A stretch of 50,113 nt of DNA from an uncultured bacterium (GTDB taxonomy: Bacteria; Bacillota; Clostridia; UBA1381). The notes under the pieces were generated by a model. It searched no databases. It was not told where the DNA came from and worked only from the letters and a program-made list of their open reading frames with translations. Shown piece after piece: positions 8,152 through 15,210 of this stretch. The stretch's first letter is position 1. The number at the start of each line of letters is the position of its first letter. Location: positions 1-50,113 of the forward strand of contig CAJMRL010000021.1 of the NCBI GenBank assembly GCA_905215805.1. Reading direction: 5' to 3'. The translations under genes were made by a program, and so were the position numbers.

Positions 8152-9094
8152 TTTAAAAAAATATTTTTCGGAAATTTGTTTTGATACTCAAAAGAAAAAG
8201 GAGATTTTGCTGAACATTATGGATAACAATGTCCATAAAGAGAAGAAGAAATACGTTAGGCTGCGAACTTTGGCGGCTTGTGCCGCAGTAATATCTGTTT
8301 TATCGATAATTACAACTGCTGTTATTGCAAACAAAGGTGTAATTCATGAGCTGTTGCAGCAGTATTTTGGAATCAGCAATGAAGAAGAAATACAATATAT
8401 TGAACCTGATAGCCAACAATATTCATGTATTGACAAAGATGTTCGTGTTAATATTTTACAAACATTATCGGATAACAAAACTGTATATGTGTTATATGAA
8501 ATAGTTCTTCCGCATTATGAAACAGCAGTTGATCAAAATGATCCGGATGCGTTCTCATTTACCATAGATGGAATTGCAAACGGAACATACACTACAAAAA
8601 CATTGTCGATCAATGCAAATACAGTTCAAAAGATGATCATTTATGACACACCCGAAAAAATAACGCCGCAGAATGAGTTAAGACTTAGTATAAACAAAAT
8701 ATTTACAGAACAGCATACAATAGACGGGAACTGGATGATAAACTGGAATTCCGATAGCGAAAGTGATAATATGTTGTTAAATACCAATATTAACTTATCA
8801 AGAAACAATTCTGCTGTTATCGTAAATCAAATATATTTGTCACCGCTGTCAATATCTTTATATGTACAAACAGATAAGATGTCTTCTCTAAGAGATTATG
8901 CTCTGACGATTGTGCTTCATACTGTTCAAGGCGAAGTATCAATTAACGAAATAATAGATGATAAGGGGATTTATCATGACAAAGATTCGGGTATAGGTGA
9001 AATATATTACAGATTTAATAAAATTCAAACAATTGGAGATGTAACAGGTATTACAATAGAAAATCAATATATCGACTTAACCGGCATGTCATAA
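8138..9094 (+). CDS. Membrane anti-sigma factor-like protein (DUF4179-type)
   Basis: The 318-residue protein has a short cytoplasmic N-terminal region (about residues 1-44), a single transmembrane helix (LAACAAVISVLSIITTAVI, about 46-65) and a large extracellular beta-rich region. This layout and the 14-base overlap with the ECF sigma gene match clostridial anti-sigma proteins with a DUF4179-like outer domain. I infer that it holds the sigma factor at the membrane until an outside signal is sensed. No zinc-finger HXXXCXXC motif is present at the N terminus, so it is not a classic ZAS-type anti-sigma factor. The family assignment rests on architecture and overall resemblance. Confidence 0.7.
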   Translation: MTENDLKKYFSEICFDTQKKKEILLNIMDNNVHKEKKKYVRLRTLAACAAVISVLSIITTAVIANKGVIHELLQQYFGISNEEEIQYIEPDSQQYSCIDKDVRVNILQTLSDNKTVYVLYEIVLPHYETAVDQNDPDAFSFTIDGIANGTYTTKTLSINANTVQKMIIYDTPEKITPQNELRLSINKIFTEQHTIDGNWMINWNSDSESDNMLLNTNINLSRNNSAVIVNQIYLSPLSISLYVQTDKMSSLRDYALTIVLHTVQGEVSINEIIDDKGIYHDKDSGIGEIYYRFNKIQTIGDVTGITIENQYIDLTGMS

Positions 9095-9256
9095 AAAGAT
9101 ATCGCTCCGGATAATGTTTTATATTGCACGATTGGAGTCTGTTGAGTATATTGTATCAAGATTAAAGCTTACAAATGATACATATAAAGCGATAATAGCT
9201 GATGTGTTTGGAGAGAATCTACGTCTGTCCTGTTTGTAAGCCGCAAAAACGGAAAA

Positions 9257-9301
9257 GGGGTTGTCGCTGCATAAGTATATATTTTGCTACAGCCCCATTT
9301 T
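9257..9301 (+). terminator. Terminator of the sigma/anti-sigma operon
   Basis: GGGGTTGT (9257-9264) pairs with ACAGCCCC (9289-9296) with one wobble, followed by ATTTTT. It could also act on the minus strand for the convergent comF-like gene. The 160 bases between the anti-sigma gene and this hairpin show no supported gene. Confidence 0.6.
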
Positions 9302-9311
9302 TGATATAAAT

Positions 9312-9992
9312 TTATTCGAAAGGATTATAAATTTCAGGACGTTTTTTCCTAAGTGTAGCTGAAAATGTAAATCCTGCTACAACCTTTGCTCCGGCGAATT
9401 TTAGCATAGCAGCACATTCTTCCATTGTGTTTCCGGTCGTATAAATATCATCTACAAGTATAATGCTTTTGTCTTTTACTTCAGGAGAAGCCGCATAAGC
9501 GCCCTTTAGATTAAATAATCTTTCGTATTGATTTAATTCACTTTGACGCTGGGTGTCAATAAATTTTTCAAGATATTCATTATGAAGTTCAATTCCATAT
9601 ACATTGGCAACGGTGCGTGCAAAAATTTCAGATTGATTAAATCCTCGTTCTTTTAGACGTTTGCCGGAAATGGGAACAGTAACAACGGCGTCATATTTAT
9701 AGAAGTCTGTATATTTAATTATATTACGCGCTATTATGTATGAAAATGCGTTACCATATTGTTTTTGATTGTCAAATTTATATCTATGAATAGCAGATTT
9801 TACAATACCTGTATATGTAGTGGATGGAATAATGATAGATAAATGAGGAGTAGTTTCAAAAATACGCGGCGTGTTTTGCGCATCTATTTCAGCCATACAG
9901 TTTTTGCATATACAAATAAAATTTTTACTCCATACAATGTGTTCTTTTTTAAAACGTTTTTGACAAAACACACAATGTTTTCCGAATATCAT
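9312..9992 (-). CDS. ComF family phosphoribosyltransferase-like protein
   Basis: The 226-residue protein combines an N-terminal zinc-ribbon (Cys7-X2-Cys10 and Cys29-X2-Cys32) with a type I phosphoribosyltransferase domain. The PRPP-binding loop is clear: DDIYTTGNT at 181-189, preceded by hydrophobic residues. Family members (ComFC, GntX) are linked to DNA uptake or nucleotide metabolism, but their reaction is not settled. ComFC works in natural transformation. The dprA gene lies 2 kb away on the other strand, but no other uptake genes are present, so a competence role is only possible. It is a single gene converging on the anti-sigma gene. Confidence 0.88.
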   Translation of the reverse strand: MIFGKHCVFCQKRFKKEHIVWSKNFICICKNCMAEIDAQNTPRIFETTPHLSIIIPSTTYTGIVKSAIHRYKFDNQKQYGNAFSYIIARNIIKYTDFYKYDAVVTVPISGKRLKERGFNQSEIFARTVANVYGIELHNEYLEKFIDTQRQSELNQYERLFNLKGAYAASPEVKDKSIILVDDIYTTGNTMEECAAMLKFAGAKVVAGFTFSATLRKKRPEIYNPFE

Positions 9993-10112
9993 TATATAAA
10001 CACATCCTTAAGACTTTTAATATACTTATATTATACATTATATAAAGAGATGAATCAATTATTTTTTGAATTTTTTATGTAAAATTTCATTATACTGATA
10101 ATTTTAAAGTAA

Positions 10113-10298
10113 GAACGGTATAAAAAGATTGCAGAACAGCTTTACAGTTTATTATATAAGGACGGTGGAATTTGTAAACTTTGAGGAGGAATACAAATTG
10201 CGCATCATAGTTCGGAAAGTGAGCCGGTATATAATATAAAAAACGGGAAAGAATACAGAGTAAAACATGATATGCTTTCTATATGTAATATATTATAA
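10113..10298 (+). pseudogene. Probable remnant of a small gene with an in-frame stop
   Basis: One reading frame from 10113 to 10298 gives protein-like sequence (KKIAEQLYSLLYKDGGICKL, then after a TGA at 10182-10184, PVYNIKNGKEYRVKHDMLS) ending in TAA. There is no good start codon upstream of the stop. A GAGGAGG sequence sits across the TGA and could serve a 13-codon TTG-start peptide at 10198. I did not recognise the family. Decay of a small gene is the simplest reading; a chance open frame is the alternative. The rest of the stretch 9993-10358 shows nothing else. Confidence 0.25.
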
Positions 10299-10358
10299 TA
10301 TCATAGCAGGAAGTAGTTATAAATAGTTTGTAGAAATAAAATATTTTTTATAAAAGTA

Positions 10359-10387
10359 TTGACATAACATTTATATTATGGTATACT
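10359..10387 (+). promoter_or_regulatory. Strong sigma-A promoter of the DUF3793/flavodoxin operon
   Basis: A consensus TTGACA (10359-10364) and TATACT (10382-10387) are separated by 17 bp. The predicted start near 10394 lies inside the first palindromic operator, so a bound repressor would block initiation. Confidence 0.8.
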
Positions 10388-10390
10388 GTT

Positions 10391-10414
10391 TATGGTTAGC
10401 AAAGACTAACCATA
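10391..10414. promoter_or_regulatory. Palindromic operator 1
   Basis: TATGGTTAG and CTAACCATA form a perfect 9-bp inverted repeat around a 6-base spacer, placed directly over the predicted transcription start. The CTAAC/GTTAG core recurs in the next element. I infer a repressor site, perhaps for a metal-responsive DtxR-type regulator. The arms contain the GGTTAG/CTAACC of the DtxR consensus, but the spacing differs from it. Confidence 0.65.
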
Positions 10415-10428
10415 AATTTTGAAAGTAA

Positions 10429-10444
10429 GTTAGTTAAAACTAAC
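10429..10444. promoter_or_regulatory. Palindromic operator 2
   Basis: GTTAGTT and AACTAAC form a 7-bp inverted repeat around AA. It shares the GTTAG-N6-CTAAC core and the following CAT with operator 1 and lies 38 bases after it (GTTAG to GTTAG about 33-34 bp, three helical turns). A further half-site, TTAACC, follows at 10450-10455. Confidence 0.55.
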
Positions 10445-10489
10445 CATAATTAACCAAAGGAGATAATTATACTGTTTGGAGGTGTGGAT

Positions 10490-11059
10490 ATGCCTATAGA
10501 GAATTTTTTGGCGTATTATTGTGGTCCGGCGTTGGCTGGAATAAAAACGGCTAATATAGCATCGTATAATACTAAGAATAACCCAAATGCAAAATCGTAT
10601 ATATTAGGTCTAAATAAAAAACTTAATAAAAAGGGGATTTATATAGAGTTATTATACGAGTGCGAAAATCGAGTGTTGGTGATGGTATATCGACGCAATA
10701 GGTTGTGTGATTATCTTAACAATAAAGCAATAAAAAAACTTTTGCAAAGCTACGGTTATCCGAAAAACTTTTCTTTAGATTTATATTTGGATTTTCTAAA
10801 AAAACGCATAAATGAACAATATGCAGATGGAAAAGATTTTCCTCATGAAATAGGAGCATTTCTGGGGTATCCGATACATGATATTTATGGGTTCATATAT
10901 CATAAAAATGAAGGATGTTTGTTGACCGGAGAATGGAAAGTATATGCGCAGGCAGAACAGGCAGAGAAAATTTTTTGCAGATATCAATTGTGTCGGAAGG
11001 CAATATTAAAGCGAGTTAATGAAGGCAAGACACTGGAACAGTTATTTTGCAGGGTATAA
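10490..11059 (+). CDS. DUF3793 family protein
   Basis: The 189-residue protein resembles the DUF3793 family of Clostridia. Marks of the family are the N-terminal CGPALAGIKTANI, the central FPHEIGAFLGYPIHDIYGFI and the C-terminal GEWKVYAQAEQAEKIF followed by a cysteine. No biochemical function is established. It is probably cytoplasmic, since no signal peptide or membrane helix is present. GGAGG lies 7 bases before the ATG at 10490. A flavodoxin gene follows 89 bases downstream behind a hairpin. From my knowledge of the family, such genes often sit beside flavodoxin and iron-uptake genes, so I infer a role in iron limitation. The tandem operators upstream support tight control. Confidence 0.75.
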   Translation: MPIENFLAYYCGPALAGIKTANIASYNTKNNPNAKSYILGLNKKLNKKGIYIELLYECENRVLVMVYRRNRLCDYLNNKAIKKLLQSYGYPKNFSLDLYLDFLKKRINEQYADGKDFPHEIGAFLGYPIHDIYGFIYHKNEGCLLTGEWKVYAQAEQAEKIFCRYQLCRKAILKRVNEGKTLEQLFCRV

Positions 11060-11078
11060 ATATGAAAAGATATTATAT

Positions 11079-11111
11079 GCAATTACGAAATATAAAAAGT
11101 TTCGTAATTGC
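11079..11111. repeat. 12-bp inverted repeat between DUF3793 and flavodoxin genes
   Basis: GCAATTACGAAA (11079-11090) and TTTCGTAATTGC (11100-11111) are perfectly complementary around a 9-base loop. There is no strong T run after it. It may be a partial terminator that tunes flavodoxin expression, or an mRNA-stabilising or processing hairpin. Confidence 0.6.
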
Positions 11112-11148
11112 TTAATATATAAATAATTATATAATAGGAGGATATACA

Positions 11149-11577
11149 ATGGGTAAAGTAGTTATAATTTATTGGAGCGGTACAGGGAATACAGAGTTGA
11201 TGGCTCAAGCTGTGTTAGAGGGAGCGGAGGAAATTAACGCAGATACTAAGCTTTTCAATGTTTCAGAAATAACAGCAGGTGAAGCATTGGAATATGATAC
11301 ATTGATTCTTGGATGCCCTGCTATGGGTGCGGAAGTATTGGAAGAAAGCGAATTTGAGCCGTTTTTTTCAGAGCTTGAAAACGGCATAGAAGGGAAAAAT
11401 ATCGCTTTATTTGGTTCCTATGGTTGGGGAGACGGAGAGTGGATGAGAAATTGGGAAGAGCGAATAATTGCAGCAAAAGCAAAGCTTATTACTCAAAGCG
11501 TTATAGTCAATGAAACTCCGGATGATGTAGGATTGGAAAATTGCAGAGAATTAGGAAAGACATCGGCTAAAGAATAA
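11149..11577 (+). CDS. Short-chain flavodoxin
   Basis: The 142-residue protein binds FMN and carries low-potential electrons. It can replace ferredoxin for partners such as pyruvate:ferredoxin oxidoreductase, encoded upstream in this window. The phosphate-binding loop is YWSGTGNTELMAQAV, right after the first beta strand. The loop with GCPAMGAEVLEE and the later FGSYGWGDGEWM contribute the aromatic flavin contacts. Length matches clostridial flavodoxins. AGGAGG lies 7-8 bases before the ATG. It follows the DUF3793 gene and most likely shares its promoter, so it should rise when the upstream repressor is released, plausibly in iron starvation. Confidence 0.92.
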   Translation: MGKVVIIYWSGTGNTELMAQAVLEGAEEINADTKLFNVSEITAGEALEYDTLILGCPAMGAEVLEESEFEPFFSELENGIEGKNIALFGSYGWGDGEWMRNWEERIIAAKAKLITQSVIVNETPDDVGLENCRELGKTSAKE

Positions 11578-11592
11578 TTTTCATACATAGCG

Positions 11593-11629
11593 ACAGCTTA
11601 GTACGGATAAAAGTGCTAAGCTGTTTTTA
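11593..11629 (+). terminator. Terminator of the flavodoxin operon
   Basis: ACAGCTTAGTAC (11593-11604) pairs with GTGCTAAGCTGT (11613-11624), 12 bp with one wobble, followed directly by TTTTT. This is a classic intrinsic terminator 16 bases after the flavodoxin stop. Confidence 0.9.
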
Positions 11630-11683
11630 GTGTAAACGGTCAAGACAAGAAAAATATATAAAATAAATAGGGGTTTGATATAC

Positions 11684-11712
11684 TTGACAGAGTTTATAGC
11701 AAATGATATAAT
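11684..11712 (+). promoter_or_regulatory. Perfect consensus sigma-A promoter upstream of a structured leader
   Basis: TTGACA (11684-11689) and TATAAT (11707-11712) with exactly 17 bp between them match the consensus fully. The next coding sequence starts about 150 bases downstream and has its own promoter, so this promoter may serve a small RNA. Confidence 0.75.
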
Positions 11713-11718
11713 TAGATA

Positions 11719-11798
11719 CGAAGGTTTATTGTTGATAACATAGTAATACAGACATGGGATCAACTGTGATCCATAAGTAACAATTTATCAAATAAGTC
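11719..11798 (+). ncRNA. Candidate structured small RNA or dprA leader
   Basis: Between a perfect promoter and the dprA promoter lies about 80 bases without a gene but with nested complementary segments. TTATT plus TGATAA near 11725-11737 can pair with TTATCA plus AATAA near 11786-11796. Inside it, GGATCA-ACTG-TGATCC forms a hairpin. There is no strong terminator after it, so it could equally be the first part of a long dprA leader. No known RNA family was recognised. Confidence 0.3.
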
Positions 11799-11827
11799 TT
11801 GACATTTTGAAAATTTTGTAGTATTGT
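11799..11827 (+). promoter_or_regulatory. Sigma-A promoter of dprA-topA-trmFO
   Basis: TTGACA (11799-11804) and TATTGT (11822-11827) with a 17-bp spacer lie 37 bases before the dprA start codon. Confidence 0.65.
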
Positions 11828-11864
11828 AATTAAGTATATAAATTTATTTCAGGGGGCGCATGAA

Positions 11865-13076
11865 ATGATCAATGGAGTATTCTGGGTTTGGCTAACATTA
11901 AAAAAGAGTGCCAGCCCGCGTAAAATTTCAATACTTCTTGATTTTTTTGATACCGCTGAAGATATTTATAGATCAAGGGATTATTCAAGCGTACCGGGAA
12001 TAGATGATGATCTATTAAATGAACTTATGGATAAAGATTTGATCAAGGCGGAAAAAATCTGTATGACAGCTCAAGCAAGTGGAATGAAGATACTGACTTA
12101 TGACAGCGGTTACTATCCAAAGGCGTTAAAAGAATTGGTAGATCCGCCTTATGTACTTTACCTGAAGGGCAGGATTCCAAATTGGGATAAGAGCCTTTGT
12201 ATCGGAGTTGTTGGAACAAGAAAATGTACTGAATATGGAAAACGTGCAACACGTCATATATGCTCAGAGCTTGGAAAAAGAGAAGTCATCATAATAAGCG
12301 GCATGGCTCGGGGTATTGATTCCATAGCATCGGAAGCAGCTCTCAATGAGAACGGATTTACGATAGCTGTTTTGGGCGGAGGTGCGGATGTCATATATCC
12401 TCCCGAAAATATAGAATTATATAATAGAATTGTAGAAAAAGGACTTATTATAAGTGAATATCCTCCCGGAACACAGCCTATTTCGGTACATTTCCCAGAA
12501 AGAAATAGAATTATAGCAGGATTATCGAGAGCTGTACTTGTAACGCAGGCTCCGGAAAAAAGCGGAGCGCTCATTACGGCGGCGCGTGCTCTGGACAGTG
12601 GACGTGATGTTTTTGCAGTACCCGGAGATATTTTTGAAGCCGAATGCAGAGGTACAAATATTTTGATACAGCAGGGCGCTAAACCGGTGACATGCGCGGA
12701 GGATATAATATGTGAATATCCTTACGACAGACAATTTGTAAAAAAGTATATATCATATAAAAATAAAAATACGGCAAAGAGGAAAGCCGCAAAAAAATCT
12801 TTAAAACAAAAAAGTAATAAAAAAGTATCAGATAAAAAAGCTGATGACATATTTACAAAAGAAGAGAATATAAAAATTAATAGAAACGATATACAATATG
12901 AAAATGATGATGAAAGGTTAATTATAGAGGCGCTTGGCAGTGAAACGAAGCACGCAGATGAGCTTATACGCGAAACCGGACTGCAGGCGGTCAATCTTCA
13001 TACATCGATGATTATGCTTGAAATGAGAGGTATTGTAAAATCCATGCCCGGAAACTATTTCAAGATGAATATATAA
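11865..13076 (+). CDS. dprA: DNA-processing protein DprA (Smf)
   Basis: The 403-residue protein binds incoming single-stranded DNA and loads RecA during transformation; many non-competent Firmicutes also keep it. A short helical N-terminal domain is followed by the Rossmann-fold DprA core with GVVGTRKCTEYG, ISGMARGIDSIA, VLGGGADVIYPPEN and FPERNRIIAGLS (about residues 108-290). A lysine-rich linker of about 50 residues (roughly 300-350) leads to a C-terminal winged-helix domain (DERLIIEALGS onward). AGGGGG lies 8 bases before the ATG. It heads the run dprA-topA-trmFO, an arrangement conserved in Firmicutes. The linker is unusually long and basic. Confidence 0.95.
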   Translation: MINGVFWVWLTLKKSASPRKISILLDFFDTAEDIYRSRDYSSVPGIDDDLLNELMDKDLIKAEKICMTAQASGMKILTYDSGYYPKALKELVDPPYVLYLKGRIPNWDKSLCIGVVGTRKCTEYGKRATRHICSELGKREVIIISGMARGIDSIASEAALNENGFTIAVLGGGADVIYPPENIELYNRIVEKGLIISEYPPGTQPISVHFPERNRIIAGLSRAVLVTQAPEKSGALITAARALDSGRDVFAVPGDIFEAECRGTNILIQQGAKPVTCAEDIICEYPYDRQFVKKYISYKNKNTAKRKAAKKSLKQKSNKKVSDKKADDIFTKEENIKINRNDIQYENDDERLIIEALGSETKHADELIRETGLQAVNLHTSMIMLEMRGIVKSMPGNYFKMNI

Positions 13077-13092
13077 ATTTGGAGGATAAAAG

Positions 13093-15210
13093 ATGGCAGT
13101 AAAGAAAAAGGGTAAGAAAAAGCTTCTTATAGTAGAATCTCCAGCGAAAGCAGTTACTATAGAAAAGTATCTGGGCAAGGATTATAATGTTGTTGCATCA
13201 ATGGGACATGTAATAGATCTTCCTAAAAGTCAATTAGGAGTTGATACAGAGAACCATTTTGCGCCCAAGTATATAACAATAAGAGGCAAAGGTACACTTT
13301 TGAACAGCTTAAAAAAAGAGGCATCAAAGGCGGATAAAGTATATCTTGCAACAGACCCTGACCGCGAAGGAGAAGCAATAAGCTGGCATCTTGCCAAAGC
13401 TCTTGGTATAGAAGAAGGTTCAAAGTGCAGAGTTACTTTTAATGAAATAACGAAAAATGCAGTAAAAGAAGCAATAAAAGAGCCGCGTGAAATAGATATG
13501 AAGCTTGTTGATGCTCAGCAGGCAAGAAGAGTTCTTGACAGGATCGTAGGGTATAAGATAAGTCCTATTCTTTGGGAAAAAGTAAAGAAGGGACTTAGCG
13601 CCGGACGAGTGCAGTCTGTTGCCACAAGGCTCATATGTGATCGTGAGGAAGAGATAGAAAATTTTACACCTCAGGAATTTTGGACAGTTGAAGCAACAAT
13701 GACAGATCCGAAATCAAGAAAGGATTTTTCAGCTCATTATTATGGTGAAAAGGGCAGTGAGCGGAAACTAGCAACCGGAGAAGAAGCTCAGGCTATTGTC
13801 GATGCAGTTATTAAATCCGAGCCTGTAGTGGAAAATGTTAAAATAGGTACGCAGAAAAGAAATCCTCAGCCTCCGTTTACCACATCAACCCTGCAGCAGG
13901 ATGCTTCAAGAAAGTATGGCTTTCAAGCATCTAAAACCATGCAGATAGCTCAGACGTTGTATGAGGGAGTAAACCTTGGCGGAAGATTGGGAAGTATAGG
14001 TCTTATAACCTATATGAGAACTGATTCGCTGAGAATATCGGATGAAGCACAGCAAGAAGCAGTTGATTATATACAGTCAGAGTATGGTGACGAGTACGTA
14101 AATCCCAAACAATACAAAACAAAAAAGAATGCTCAAGATGCTCATGAAGCAATAAGACCAACATCGGTTAGTATAAAACCGATAGATATAAAGGAAAAGC
14201 TGACAAATGACCAGTACAGATTATATAAGCTTATATGGGAGCGCTTTACAGCAAGTCAGATGTCGAGTGCAATATATGATACAATCAGTGCCGTAATTGA
14301 CGCATCCGGACATACATTCAGGGCAAGCGGTTCTCAGCTTCGCTTTAAAGGATATATGGCTGTTTATGTGGAGTCAAGCGATAAAAAAGAAGAAAAGAGA
14401 AAAATGCTGCCGAAATTAGAAAAAAATCAGTCTGTAAAAATAAAAGACTGTGACAGTAAGCAGCATTTTACTCAGCCGCCCCCTCGTTTTACAGATGCAA
14501 CATTGATACGTGAGCTTGAGGAAAATGGCATAGGCAGACCTTCGACATATGCGCCAACAATTTCGACCATTGTATCAAGAGGATATATTGTAAGAAGTAA
14601 AAAGCAGCTTGTTCCAACTGAATTAGGTATGGTCACTACGGATATTATGAAAAAAAATTTTAAAGATATAGTGGATGTTGAGTTTACAGCAGAAATGGAG
14701 CAGGAGCTTGATAGTGTGGAAGAAGGAAGAATGAATTGGGTAAATGTACTCGAAGACTTCTATCCTTCTTTTGAAGAAAATCTGGAGAAAGCAAAGGAAA
14801 ATATCGCAAAAATTCAGATAAAAGATGAAGAGTCTGACGTAATATGTGAAAAATGCGGAAGGCGCATGGTGTACAAGCTTAGTAAATATGGAAGATTCCT
14901 TGCATGTCCCGGATATCCGGAATGTAAAAATACAAAGGCAATACGTGAGGGAACAGGAGCGTTTTGTCCTAAATGCGGCGGAGAAATACTTATAAAGAAA
15001 TCTCGTAAGGGAAAGGTTTATTATGGCTGTGAGAATTCTCCGAAATGTGACTTCATGGTATGGGATGCGCCGGTAAAGGATGAAAAGTGTCCGGTATGCG
15101 GAGGACTTTTGCTTAAGAAGAATTCCAGAACCAAGAAGATATATTGCTATAATTCCGAATGCAAATATGAGCGTAAAATAAATACGGAAGGAAAAACAGA
15201 TGAGGGTTAA
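13093..15210 (+). CDS. topA: DNA topoisomerase I
   Basis: The 705-residue type IA topoisomerase relaxes negative supercoils through a transient 5'-phosphotyrosine. The Toprim domain is at the N terminus (LLIVESPAKAVTIEKYLG, then ATDPDREGEAISWHLAKAL). The active-site tyrosine is Tyr307 in GLITYMRTDSLRIS. Three C-terminal C4 zinc ribbons follow (CEKCG, CPKCGG, CPVCGG, each with a second cysteine pair). GGAGG lies 8 bases before the ATG. The gene overlaps the start of trmFO by 11 bases. The full set of domains indicates an active enzyme. Confidence 0.97.
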   Translation: MAVKKKGKKKLLIVESPAKAVTIEKYLGKDYNVVASMGHVIDLPKSQLGVDTENHFAPKYITIRGKGTLLNSLKKEASKADKVYLATDPDREGEAISWHLAKALGIEEGSKCRVTFNEITKNAVKEAIKEPREIDMKLVDAQQARRVLDRIVGYKISPILWEKVKKGLSAGRVQSVATRLICDREEEIENFTPQEFWTVEATMTDPKSRKDFSAHYYGEKGSERKLATGEEAQAIVDAVIKSEPVVENVKIGTQKRNPQPPFTTSTLQQDASRKYGFQASKTMQIAQTLYEGVNLGGRLGSIGLITYMRTDSLRISDEAQQEAVDYIQSEYGDEYVNPKQYKTKKNAQDAHEAIRPTSVSIKPIDIKEKLTNDQYRLYKLIWERFTASQMSSAIYDTISAVIDASGHTFRASGSQLRFKGYMAVYVESSDKKEEKRKMLPKLEKNQSVKIKDCDSKQHFTQPPPRFTDATLIRELEENGIGRPSTYAPTISTIVSRGYIVRSKKQLVPTELGMVTTDIMKKNFKDIVDVEFTAEMEQELDSVEEGRMNWVNVLEDFYPSFEENLEKAKENIAKIQIKDEESDVICEKCGRRMVYKLSKYGRFLACPGYPECKNTKAIREGTGAFCPKCGGEILIKKSRKGKVYYGCENSPKCDFMVWDAPVKDEKCPVCGGLLLKKNSRTKKIYCYNSECKYERKINTEGKTDEG

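Noticed and set aside
9114..9239. 41-codon frame between the anti-sigma gene and its terminator
   Set aside because: No ribosome site and no recognisable family. It could be a gene remnant but the support is too thin for a feature.
10391..10455. CRISPR-like repeats or a phage attachment site, suggested by repeated CTAACCAT
   Set aside because: Only two and a half copies exist, they are palindromic, and they sit exactly on a promoter; no integrase or cas gene is near.
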